Shown here: piece by piece, positions 44,409 through 52,466 of the stretch
How positions within the stretch are numbered: position 1 is the stretch's first letter
How the letters are laid out: each line of letters starts with the position of its first letter
The notes under the pieces: generated by a model
What the model saw: the letters and a program-made list of their open reading frames with translations, nothing else
Databases searched by the model: none
Told to the model about the DNA's origin: nothing
Program-made: the position numbers and the translations under genes
Source: Candidatus Kapaibacterium sp.
GTDB lineage: Bacteria > Bacteroidota > Ignavibacteria > Kapaibacteriales > HRBIN21
Length of the DNA stretch: 64,000 bases
Direction: 5' to 3'
NCBI GenBank assembly: GCA_025059875.1
Contig: JANXCT010000002.1
Coordinates: 23,910 to 87,909 of the forward strand

Positions 44409-44416
44409 GAATTTTG
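44409..44416 (+). promoter_or_regulatory. Putative -7 box, one mismatch (GAATTTTG)
   Basis: It differs from TAnnTTTG at the first base, with TTG 16 bases upstream. It lies 43 bases before the E2 start codon. Confidence 0.3.
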
Positions 44417-44459
44417 TAAGTTGCGGCTTGGGGGTGTGTAGAAAGCGCGCGTTCTGGCA

Positions 44460-46319
44460 ATGCGGGTAGACGTAATTATGCCGAAGATGGGGGAATCGGT
44501 TCAGGAGGGGAAGATCATCCGGTGGGTCAAGAGGGTGGGGGAGCGAGTGGAGCAAGACGAGACACTGCTGGAGATTTCCACGGACAAGGTAGACACGGAG
44601 ATTCCGGCACCAGCGTCGGGGGTGTTGGTGGAGGTCCTGTATCCTGAAGGCGAGACCGTCCCCGTCGGAAGAGTGATTGCGAGGATAGAGACCGAGGTGT
44701 CTGAGCAGACGACCGTTCCGCATAGGAAAGCTCCGTCCGGGGATGTCCAGACCCACGCAGTGAAGACAGCGGCGATTGCGGATGTAGCTGAACCACCTGC
44801 ACGCTCGACGAGTGCAGTGACTTCTGGCGCCTCTCCTGCTCAAGTAGGTCTAACAGCTACCTCTTCGGCTGCTGGGACCCAGCAGCTGGTAGAGGTCGTG
44901 ATGCCGAAGATGGGGGAATCGGTTCAGGAGGGGAAGATCATCCGGTGGGTCAAGAGGGTGGGGGAGCGAGTGGAGCAAGACGAGACATTGCTGGAGATTT
45001 CCACGGACAAAGTAGACACGGAGATTCCGGCACCAGCGTCAGGGGTGTTAGTGGAAGTCCTGTATCCTGAAGGAGAGACCGTTCCCGTCGGAAGAGTGAT
45101 TGCAAAGATTGCTGTCGGTGAGACGGCTGCTTCGCTTCCTCTGTCCGTGCCAGCTTCTGAAGAGACAGTAGAGGAAATTGCGGCGGAAGCTGCGGCTCCG
45201 TCCCTGCCTGAGCCGGCGACTTCTACCTCATCATCGACGGTCTCTACGCCATCCGCAAAGGTAGCGGAGCCACCTACGGATGGTGATGGGGAAGTTCGGC
45301 GACAGCCACCGGGCAAAATCCCACGAGTGGTCGGATCGCGGTTCTATTCGCCTTTGGTGCGGGCTATTGCCGAGGCAGAGGGGGTAACGTTGGAAGAATT
45401 GCAGCAGATCCCAGGAACAGGGTTAGAGGGCCGTGTTACGAAGCGCGATCTACTGAACTACTTGGAGCAGCGCCGTCGTCAGACCTCGGCGCGGCCTACC
45501 CCTGTAGAAGTCAGACCAGAAGTGAAGGTTGTAGGGCCACCTCCTACGGTCCCAAAGGAACGGGTGAGTGAACCTCCAACCGTTCCAGTGACAGCCTTCA
45601 CCGGAGATGACGTAGAGGTCATCCCAATGGACCATGTGCGGCAGCTCATAGCCGAGCACATGGTGCGCTCTAAGCACACTTCACCTCACGTTACCAGTGT
45701 GGATGAAGCGGATGTAACAGGGATCGTCCGTGTGCGGGAGAAATACAAGGAAGAGTTTGAGCGCCGTGAGGGGTTCCGCCTGACTTATCTCCCCTTCTTC
45801 GTGCGAGCGGCAATTGAAGGCTTGAAAGCGTTCCCTCTGCTGAATGCGAGCGTGGACGGCAAGAACATCATAGTCCACAAGCGCATCAACATCGGAATCG
45901 CGACAGCTTTGCCGAATGGGAATCTGATCGTACCGGTTATCAAGAATGCCGATGCCCTCAGCATTACTGGGCTAGCCCGAGCTATCCATGACCTAGCACA
46001 GCGTGCGCGGGCGAAGAAGCTGTTGCCGGACGAAGTTCAAGGTGGAACCTTCTCTATCACGAACTTTGGAACCTTTGGGACGCTCCTGGGGACGCCAATC
46101 ATCAATCAACCACAAGTGGCGATTTTGGGGATTGGGGTAATCCAGAAGCGACCCGTTGTCAAGGAAATCGATGGAAGCGACGTCATCCTTGTGCGACACA
46201 TGGTCTATCTCTCTTTGAGCTTCGACCATCGTATCATAGACGGCATGCTTGCTGGGCAGTTCTTGAGCGTCGTCCGGCAGGCGTTAGAGGCAATAAATGA
46301 GGCGACAGTGCAGCTGTAG
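44460..46319 (+). CDS. 2-oxoacid dehydrogenase E2 acyltransferase with two lipoyl domains
   Basis: 619 residues. Two lipoyl domains (about 1-77 and 142-218; lipoylated Lys in EISTDKVDTEI of each) are separated by Ala/Pro/Thr-rich linkers. They are followed by an E1/E3-binding domain (SPLVRAIAEAEGVTLEELQQ) and the catalytic core with DHRIIDG near the C terminus. It transfers the acyl group from E1 to CoA in a pyruvate, 2-oxoglutarate or branched-chain complex. The HVTSVDEADVT-like core is of the SucB/BkdB class, but the substrate cannot be fixed. E1 and E3 genes are not adjacent. The two lipoyl domains are nearly identical in DNA. Confidence 0.86.
   Translation: MRVDVIMPKMGESVQEGKIIRWVKRVGERVEQDETLLEISTDKVDTEIPAPASGVLVEVLYPEGETVPVGRVIARIETEVSEQTTVPHRKAPSGDVQTHAVKTAAIADVAEPPARSTSAVTSGASPAQVGLTATSSAAGTQQLVEVVMPKMGESVQEGKIIRWVKRVGERVEQDETLLEISTDKVDTEIPAPASGVLVEVLYPEGETVPVGRVIAKIAVGETAASLPLSVPASEETVEEIAAEAAAPSLPEPATSTSSSTVSTPSAKVAEPPTDGDGEVRRQPPGKIPRVVGSRFYSPLVRAIAEAEGVTLEELQQIPGTGLEGRVTKRDLLNYLEQRRRQTSARPTPVEVRPEVKVVGPPPTVPKERVSEPPTVPVTAFTGDDVEVIPMDHVRQLIAEHMVRSKHTSPHVTSVDEADVTGIVRVREKYKEEFERREGFRLTYLPFFVRAAIEGLKAFPLLNASVDGKNIIVHKRINIGIATALPNGNLIVPVIKNADALSITGLARAIHDLAQRARAKKLLPDEVQGGTFSITNFGTFGTLLGTPIINQPQVAILGIGVIQKRPVVKEIDGSDVILVRHMVYLSLSFDHRIIDGMLAGQFLSVVRQALEAINEATVQL
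44478..44692 (+). repeat. Lipoyl-domain direct repeat, copy 1
   Basis: About 215 bases repeated at 44901-45115 (offset 423, in frame). Fewer than ten differences are visible, nearly all at third codon positions; the first roughly 95 bases are identical. Confidence 0.85.
44901..45115 (+). repeat. Lipoyl-domain direct repeat, copy 2
   Basis: Second copy of the direct repeat starting at 44478. The encoded domain sequences are the same through about 70 residues, diverging at the end (ARIETE versus AKIAVG). Confidence 0.85.
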
Positions 46320-46432
46320 ATGGGTCATGGAGACCTCAAACTCTCTAGAAGGGTGACGCAGGGAGGGTGGTGGGTGGCACAGGAGTTGATACGTTTCGCG
46401 AGTGGATCGCATTTCCGGCGAGGGAGGACATA

Positions 46433-48091
46433 ATGGTGTGGCTATGGCTAGGAATGGCGTTCAGTGCTTTAGCGACAGTAGCTCAGGAACCAGCTTACTA
46501 TCGTCCCTTCCGGCTCTATCCCGAAGGTCGCCTGGAGGCCAGCATACTTGGCGGGATCACGAAGTACGCAGGTGAGTTTACTAGTCCCCATATCCACGGG
46601 ATTACAGGGATCCAATTCCGCTACTTTCTGCCTTTCAGTGCAGAGCTAGCGCTAGGGGTACGTGGCAGTTTTGGATACCTCGGATATGAGCGCCGGTACA
46701 AGTGGCGATTCGGGCCGTTCTACTACCAGCAGTTCCCACTCCATGCTTACCCTGGTCCTGCCTATCGCTGGACTAAGATAGCCACATGGGAAGCACTGTT
46801 TTTTGTTAATCTTTTCCCGCGTTCGGAGTTCAATCCGTATCTCTTCGGTGGAGTTGGCTTACTCTCGTTCCAGCCGCAGGACATTGTGCAAGACTCCGTC
46901 ATGCCGAACGGCCGGAGGGCACACTATCCAAATTTTACAGAGAGCGACGAGTTCAATCTCCACCCTGTTGGAGGTATTGGAGCTGACTACTACCTAAGCC
47001 GCCGGGTATCTATCGGGCTCCAGCTGACCGCTCACATGCTGACGACAGATTGGCTGGATGGGTTTGCTCTCCGAGTCCTTTCGGATCGTGGAGATACCCT
47101 CCCTTCTCATGCAGACGGCTACGTAGAATTGGCTCTGAAGCTCTCGTACTACCTCTTCGATGAGCGCGACCATGATCGAGATGGGTTGACGAACGAGGAG
47201 GAAGAGGAAGCCAAAACCAATCCGTACCATCCAGACACAGATGCTGACGGACTCAGTGACTTTGAAGAGCTGCGCCGTCACTACACCAATCCATTGCTGG
47301 CAGATACGGACGGTGATGGCTTGACGGATGGACAGGAAGTGTTTCGGTACTTCAGCGATCCGACACGCCGTGACACCGACAGTGATGGGCTTAGCGACGG
47401 GGAGGAAGTCCTTTACTATGCTACGAATCCTCTAAGGGCTGACTCGGACGGTGATGGGCTCAACGACTGGGAGGAGATCAGGCTTGGGACAAACCCTCTG
47501 TTGGCCGATTCTGATGGTGATGGGAGCCGCGATGGGGATGATCTCTGTCCGCGCATCGTCGGCAGCCTTAGGAACTACGGCTGTCCAGAGGGGTACGTGC
47601 ATCCGGCGCTAGCGTCGCTGGGACTGGCACCGGAGTCTCCAGGACGGCTAGATACGATCGTCGTCATCCGCTACGATACTGTAGTGGTTGAGCGTGTCGT
47701 GCGTGATACAGTAGTCGTGACCCAGTTGGTACAGCAACCGGTAGTTGGGAAACCGCTGGTGCTGCCAGGGCTCTTCTTTGAATTCAACAAGTATACCTTA
47801 CTACCCGAAGCGGAGGCGTTGTTGGAGCACGTTGCTGAGTGGCTTCGACAGAATCCGACGGTTGTCGTAGAGGTTCGTGGTCATACAGACTCTGTTGGGA
47901 CGGATGAGCAGAATCTTCGGCTGTCACGTATGAGAGCAGAAGCGGTTCGCAACTTCCTCATCGCTCAGGGTGTTGAGCCTAGGCGAATTACCGCCATCGG
48001 GTTTGGGCGCACTCAGCCGATAGACTCTAACGATACCGCAACAGGACGTGCCCGTAATCGGCGGGTGGAGTTGATCTTCCGCCACCAATAG
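46433..48091 (+). CDS. OmpA-family outer-membrane protein with thrombospondin type 3-like repeats
   Basis: About 552 residues. A signal peptide (VWLWLGMAFSALATVAQ) is followed by an N-terminal beta-barrel (about 20-260). Five or so calcium-binding repeats of the form DTDADGLSDFEE, DTDGDGLTDGQE, DTDSDGLSDGEE, DSDGDGLNDWEE and DSDGDGSRDGDD come next. The C-terminal OmpA domain has peptidoglycan-binding residues in VRGHTDSVGTDEQNLRLSRM and FGRTQPIDSN. It links the outer membrane to the wall. The ATG at 46433 has GGGAGG 5 bases upstream, favoured over an open frame from 46367. The next gene starts immediately at 48092. Confidence 0.86.
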   Translation: MVWLWLGMAFSALATVAQEPAYYRPFRLYPEGRLEASILGGITKYAGEFTSPHIHGITGIQFRYFLPFSAELALGVRGSFGYLGYERRYKWRFGPFYYQQFPLHAYPGPAYRWTKIATWEALFFVNLFPRSEFNPYLFGGVGLLSFQPQDIVQDSVMPNGRRAHYPNFTESDEFNLHPVGGIGADYYLSRRVSIGLQLTAHMLTTDWLDGFALRVLSDRGDTLPSHADGYVELALKLSYYLFDERDHDRDGLTNEEEEEAKTNPYHPDTDADGLSDFEELRRHYTNPLLADTDGDGLTDGQEVFRYFSDPTRRDTDSDGLSDGEEVLYYATNPLRADSDGDGLNDWEEIRLGTNPLLADSDGDGSRDGDDLCPRIVGSLRNYGCPEGYVHPALASLGLAPESPGRLDTIVVIRYDTVVVERVVRDTVVVTQLVQQPVVGKPLVLPGLFFEFNKYTLLPEAEALLEHVAEWLRQNPTVVVEVRGHTDSVGTDEQNLRLSRMRAEAVRNFLIAQGVEPRRITAIGFGRTQPIDSNDTATGRARNRRVELIFRHQ

Positions 48092-48511
48092 ATGGCTGCG
48101 GGTTTTGAGTTGCGACCACACACTGCAGATGTACGGCTGGCCCTTTGGGCTGAAAGCCTCCCGGAGCTCTTCGCAATCGCGCTCCAAGGGTTAGCTGAAG
48201 TGCTCTTACCCCAAAGGTGTCAACAGATTGGCCGCCTTCCTCTACGGCGCACGCTGGTCATACATGAGGCCGATAGTACGGCTCTGCTCGTTGAGTTCCT
48301 AAGCCGTGTCCTGCTCTACAGCCAGATTCGTAAGGCGTTGTTCTGTCGGGCCCGGTTTCGGAGCGTCACGGAGACCGATCTCGATGCGGTAATCTATGGG
48401 GCGCCTGTAGATGGGTTTCAGCAAGATGTGAAGGCTGTGACCTACCACGAGGCAGAGGTCCGTCGTCTCCATACAGGTCAGTATACGGCGCATCTTGTCT
48501 TGGACGTGTGA
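48092..48511 (+). CDS. Archease, RtcB-activating protein
   Basis: 139 residues. It begins GFELRPHTADVRLALWAESL, with the archease HTAD motif, and ends YTAHLVLDV. Archease accelerates guanylylation and multiple turnover of the RNA ligase RtcB, and the rtcB gene follows with a GTGA overlap, which confirms the call. No gap separates it from the OmpA gene upstream, so the three may share a transcript. Confidence 0.88.
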   Translation: MAAGFELRPHTADVRLALWAESLPELFAIALQGLAEVLLPQRCQQIGRLPLRRTLVIHEADSTALLVEFLSRVLLYSQIRKALFCRARFRSVTETDLDAVIYGAPVDGFQQDVKAVTYHEAEVRRLHTGQYTAHLVLDV

Positions 48512-49956
48512 GGATGGTCCGGAAAGAGCAGTTGCGGCGGATTGGGGAGGTTGTCTGGGAGGTTCCTCCCACTGTGCGGTCAGACATGCGAGTTCCAGCG
48601 CATGTCTATGCCTCAGAGGAGCTATTGGGGCAGATTCTGCAAGATCGGTCGCTGGAACAGCTCATCAACGTCGCAACGCTCCCCGGAATCCAGTCAGCAG
48701 CGATTGTTATGCCGGATGCCCATGAGGGCTATGGCTTCCCTATTGGTGGGATCGCTGCGATGGAGCTGGATGGGGGAGTGATTTCACCGGGGGGAATAGG
48801 GTACGATATCAACTGCGGAGTACGCCTACTGGTATCGGAGCTGTCACGTTCAGAGGTTGAGCCTCGGCTGGAACAGCTAGCGAAGGAGCTCTACAAGGCA
48901 ATCCCCTCTGGAGTTGGTCGGGGGGGACGCTTCAAGCTTTCATTGCGGGAGCTGGATCGAGTCCTCGAGCAGGGAGTGCGGTGGGCGCTTGCCCAAGGGT
49001 ATGCCGAAGAGGAAGACTTGGAGGCCATAGAGTCCCGCGGCTCCCTCAGCGAGGCTGACGCTGATGCGGTGTCCAAGGATGCGAAAGAGCGGGGGCGAGA
49101 TCAGCTAGGGACGATGGGAGCAGGAAATCACTTCGTGGAGGTTGACTATGTTGACACGCTCTACGATGAGGGTATTGCTCGAGTGTTGGGACTGTGGCGC
49201 CACCAAGTGGTGATCCTCATCCACACGGGCTCGCGTGGTCTTGGCCACCAAGTCGCCACTGACTACATCCGGGTTATGCTGTCGGCGCTTTCGCGGTATG
49301 GCCTGCATCTACCAGATCGAGAATTAGCGTGTGCTCCCTTCCGCTCACCGGAGGGGCAGCGGTACTTCAGCGCCATGTGTGCCGCGGCCAACTTTGCCTG
49401 GACGAACCGGCAGCTCATCACATGGGAGGTACGTCAAGTGTGGCGGGAACTTTTCGGGACAGCGGGGAGACTGCGGGTACTCTACGACGTTGCTCACAAC
49501 ATCGCCAAGATTGAGGAGCATATCGTAGGGACCGACCGCAAGCGCGTTCTAGTTCACCGCAAAGGAGCGACGCGGGCCTTTCCGCCAGGGCATCCGGAGA
49601 CACCGGCTGCATACCGTTCCGTTGGGCAGCCTGTGCTTATCCCGGGTAGCATGGGGACAGCATCGTATGTGCTCGTCGGTGCGCCGGGCAGCATGGAGCA
49701 TACGTTTGGCTCCACCTGCCACGGAGCAGGACGGCAGATGTCCCGTCACGCTGCGAAGCGGCAGGTCAACGCGGAGGAGTTACGCCATGAGCTGCGGAAG
49801 CGCGGGATTGTGGTGCAGGCTGGCTCCGTGCGAGGATTGGTCGAGGAAGCCCCGGTTGCGTACAAGGACGTCGACGCAGTAGTGCGTGTCGTCCACGAAG
49901 CTGGAATTGCTCGTATGGTAGCACGCCTCCGCCCGATTGCAGTGGTCAAAGGGTAG
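48508..49956 (+). CDS. rtcB: RNA-splicing ligase RtcB
   Basis: A 482-residue GTP/Mn-dependent ligase joining 2',3'-cyclic phosphate (or 3'-phosphate) and 5'-OH RNA ends in RNA repair. Active-site motifs are GYDINCGVRLL (Mn-binding Cys), GAGNHFVEVDYV, HTGSRGLGHQV, HRKGATRAFPPG, and HGAGRQMSR carrying the guanylylated His. The GTG start overlaps the archease stop. No RtcA or RtcR regulator is nearby. The 3' end overlaps the convergent rpmB by 11 bases. Confidence 0.93.
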   Translation: MRMVRKEQLRRIGEVVWEVPPTVRSDMRVPAHVYASEELLGQILQDRSLEQLINVATLPGIQSAAIVMPDAHEGYGFPIGGIAAMELDGGVISPGGIGYDINCGVRLLVSELSRSEVEPRLEQLAKELYKAIPSGVGRGGRFKLSLRELDRVLEQGVRWALAQGYAEEEDLEAIESRGSLSEADADAVSKDAKERGRDQLGTMGAGNHFVEVDYVDTLYDEGIARVLGLWRHQVVILIHTGSRGLGHQVATDYIRVMLSALSRYGLHLPDRELACAPFRSPEGQRYFSAMCAAANFAWTNRQLITWEVRQVWRELFGTAGRLRVLYDVAHNIAKIEEHIVGTDRKRVLVHRKGATRAFPPGHPETPAAYRSVGQPVLIPGSMGTASYVLVGAPGSMEHTFGSTCHGAGRQMSRHAAKRQVNAEELRHELRKRGIVVQAGSVRGLVEEAPVAYKDVDAVVRVVHEAGIARMVARLRPIAVVKG

Positions 49957-50239
49957 AGGCAGAGGTACGAGCTTTCGCTACCCGACGCTCAAGTTCGTGC
50001 AGCAGCTCGTGTTCGCCGCGCTCCTTGAGGTCTGCTACCATCGCTGCGAAGCCTTTTCTGTCCAATGTCTTCAGGGCCTTTGCTGTCAGCCGCAGTCGAA
50101 CCCACCGGCCGTACTCCGGAATCCACACTCGCTTCCATTGAAGGTTTGGCAGGAAGCGCCGATTAGAACGATTGTTGGCGTGAGAGACCCTATGCCCGTA
50201 CTGAGGCTTTACTCCCGTCAGCTGGCAGCGCTTCGCCAT
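49946..50239 (-). CDS. rpmB: 50S ribosomal protein L28
   Basis: 97 residues: AKRCQLTGVKPQYGHRVSHA, NNRSNRRFLPNLQWKRVW and LRLTAKALKTLDRKGF are the standard L28 core. A C-terminal extension of about 20 residues goes beyond the usual 75-80, ending ARTSASTL. The ATG at 50239 is chosen over upstream codons. rpmG (L33), often adjacent, is not seen. The 3' end overlaps rtcB by 11 bases. Confidence 0.92.
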   Translation of the reverse strand: MAKRCQLTGVKPQYGHRVSHANNRSNRRFLPNLQWKRVWIPEYGRWVRLRLTAKALKTLDRKGFAAMVADLKERGEHELLHELERRVAKARTSASTL

Positions 50240-50275
50240 TGTGCGGCTCACGACGTGTAACCTTAAGCGGGTGCA

Positions 50276-50283
50276 CAAAATTA
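50276..50283 (-). promoter_or_regulatory. Putative -7 promoter box (TAATTTTG, minus strand) of rpmB
   Basis: An exact TAnnTTTG match 37 bases before the rpmB ATG. With the plus-strand box at 50314 it forms a 9-bp inverted repeat (CAAAATTAC...GTAATTTTG). Confidence 0.48.
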
Positions 50284-50313
50284 CAGGCTTCGCTATCGAG
50301 ATGGCCTCCGTTG

Positions 50314-50321
50314 TAATTTTG
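50314..50321 (+). promoter_or_regulatory. Putative -7 promoter box (TAATTTTG) of the permease operon
   Basis: An exact match 31 bases before the permease ATG at 50353, back to back with the rpmB promoter box. Confidence 0.48.
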
Positions 50322-50352
50322 GTCGGTAGCCGGCAAAGGGGTATAGTGGGAC

Positions 50353-51369
50353 ATGTGGAAGTACGCGGTACAGCGGGTGCTGCTCTTCATCCCGACCCTC
50401 TTCCTCATCACACTGCTAACCTTTGGAATCAGCCGCTTAGCTCCTGGGGATCCAGCAGCTCTCAAGGTAGGTGTAACTGCTGAAGGGGGAATTGCGGGAC
50501 GCACGGGGCTCAACGAGCGAACTCTCGAACTTCTACGTCAGCAGTGGCACTTGGATAAGCCGATCTGGCAGCAGTACCTTCTGTGGCTGCGCGATCTCAT
50601 CCGCTTGGACTTTGGACGCTCGTTCCAGGACAATCGTCCTGTGCTAGAGAAGATTGGCGAGCGACTGCCCATCACGCTAGCAATGAACGTGCTAGCAGTA
50701 TTGCTGGCGTATGGCATCGCGATCCCGTTAGGAGTCTACTCTGCAGCTCGGGCTGGCAGCTGGGTGGATCGGGCAGTTGCGTTCGTTCTCTTTGCGTTGT
50801 ATTCGCTGCCTACCTTCTGGGTAGGGATGCTGGCGATCACATTTCTCTGCAATCCTGAGTACTTAGCGCTCTTCCCCACGGGTGGAGTTCGTTCCGTCTT
50901 CCATTCAGAGAATTGGAGCCTGTGGCGACGGATTCTTGATTATGCCTGGCATTTGACCCTTCCGATGCTCGTGTACACATATAGCAGCTTCGCCTTCATC
51001 TCCCGGCAGACGCGGAGCGCGATGCTGGAGGTATTGCGTCAGGACTACATTCGGACAGCGTATGCGAAAGGGGTGTCGTCTGGGGTTGCCCTCTGGAAGC
51101 ATGCGTTACGAAACTCCTTGATCCCGATCGTCACGATACTGGCGGGGGTACTGCCTGCACTCATCGGAGGTAGTGTCATTGTGGAAACGCTCTTTAGCAT
51201 TCCTGGGATGGGTGAGCTTTCGTTCCGGGCCTTGGTTGCTCGGGATTACCCTGTGATCATGGCCGTTTTTACGCTGTCGGCCATCCTTACTCTCGTAGGA
51301 ATCCTGCTGGCGGACATCCTCTATGCCGTTGTGGATCCGCGAATCAGCTTCGAGCGGAGAGCGGAATGA
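50353..51369 (+). CDS. Dipeptide/oligopeptide ABC transporter permease (DppB-like)
   Basis: 338 residues. The N terminus YAVQRVLLFIPTLFLITLLTF with RLAPGDP is the DppB/OppB start; six helices follow, with the EAA loop near VLRQDYIRTAYAKGVSSGVA. The C terminus LADILYAVVDPRISF is typical. It forms the inner-membrane pore with the next gene for peptide or nickel/sugar uptake. No substrate-binding protein or ATPase genes are beside it, so these must be encoded elsewhere. It overlaps the next gene by ATGA. Confidence 0.88.
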   Translation: MWKYAVQRVLLFIPTLFLITLLTFGISRLAPGDPAALKVGVTAEGGIAGRTGLNERTLELLRQQWHLDKPIWQQYLLWLRDLIRLDFGRSFQDNRPVLEKIGERLPITLAMNVLAVLLAYGIAIPLGVYSAARAGSWVDRAVAFVLFALYSLPTFWVGMLAITFLCNPEYLALFPTGGVRSVFHSENWSLWRRILDYAWHLTLPMLVYTYSSFAFISRQTRSAMLEVLRQDYIRTAYAKGVSSGVALWKHALRNSLIPIVTILAGVLPALIGGSVIVETLFSIPGMGELSFRALVARDYPVIMAVFTLSAILTLVGILLADILYAVVDPRISFERRAE

Positions 51370-52445
51370 GCGAGACCTTCCGGATTCCACCCCCGGAATT
51401 ATCATCGCCGGCGGAACCATCGTCGCCAGTTCCTGAGCAGGGTGAATCGTATGGGCGGATGGTGTGGCGGCAGTTTCGGAAGAACACGCTGGGGATGGTA
51501 TCCCTGTACTTCGTTGGTGCATTGGCTGCGGTTGCCATCTTCGCGGACTTTTTAGCCAACGATGTTCCAATCGTTGCTCTCTATCGTGGCCAGCTCTGGT
51601 TCCCGGTGCTGCAGCAGTACGCGGTACAGCTTGGGGTGGTGATCCAGGGAGGAGGGGAACTGATCGACTGGCGTACGGCTCAGTATGACTGGGCGCTGTG
51701 GCCGCCTGTTCCGTACCGTCCGGAGACGACTGATCCGACTTTGCGAACCCTGCGCGATCGGGCCCCTTCGGCTCGGCATTGGCTCGGGACCGACGAGATA
51801 GGGCGTGACGTGCTTGCCGGAATCATCCACGGTGCTCGATACGCTCTTTCCATTGGCTTCGTGGCCATGGGAATTGCACTGGCGATTGGTATCCTCGTTG
51901 GGGCGTTGGCTGGATACTACGGTGGGGTGCTGGATATCATCCTCTCGCGCCTCATTGAGTTGGTCCTCACGCTCCCAACCTTCTTCCTCATCATTACGGT
52001 TGTGGCCCTGGTCCAGCAGGGGAGCATCTGGCTCATTATGGCAATGATTGGACTGACGGGCTGGACAGGGGTTGCACGGTTTGTTCGGGGAGAAGTGTTG
52101 CGGGTCCGCACTCTGGAGTATGTAACAGCGGCACGTGCGCTGGGGTTTTCTGCCGCGCGCATCATCTTCCGTCACGTGCTCCCAAACGCGTTGGCTCCTG
52201 TGCTCGTTGCTGCGGCCTTCGGAATTGCTAACGCAGTGCTCGTTGAGTCTGCGCTGAGCTTCCTTGGGTTTGGGGTACCTCCGACGGTTGTGACGTGGGG
52301 CTCCATGCTGGCAAAGGCGCGGGGGAGTATCTCTGCATGGTGGTTGGTGTTGTTCCCGGGACTCCTGATCTTCTTGACTGTGGCTGCATATAACCTGATT
52401 GGGGATGCCTTGCGGGATGCGTTGGATCCCCGTCTGCGGCAGTGA
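51366..52445 (+). CDS. Dipeptide/oligopeptide ABC transporter permease (DppC-like)
   Basis: 359 residues. After a Pro/Ser-rich N terminus and a first helix (GMVSLYFVGALAAVAIFADF) there is an enlarged periplasmic loop of about 100 residues (YRGQLWFPVLQQYAVQLG to about 135). GTDEIGRDVLAGIIHGARYA then starts the DppC core, with the EAA loop VTAARALGFSAARIIFRHVL. The long loop is larger than in E. coli DppC and may contact the binding protein. ATGA overlap with DppB. Confidence 0.88.
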   Translation: MSETFRIPPPELSSPAEPSSPVPEQGESYGRMVWRQFRKNTLGMVSLYFVGALAAVAIFADFLANDVPIVALYRGQLWFPVLQQYAVQLGVVIQGGGELIDWRTAQYDWALWPPVPYRPETTDPTLRTLRDRAPSARHWLGTDEIGRDVLAGIIHGARYALSIGFVAMGIALAIGILVGALAGYYGGVLDIILSRLIELVLTLPTFFLIITVVALVQQGSIWLIMAMIGLTGWTGVARFVRGEVLRVRTLEYVTAARALGFSAARIIFRHVLPNALAPVLVAAAFGIANAVLVESALSFLGFGVPPTVVTWGSMLAKARGSISAWWLVLFPGLLIFLTVAAYNLIGDALRDALDPRLRQ

Positions 52446-52466
52446 GATAGCCTAGCGCGCTGCTGC

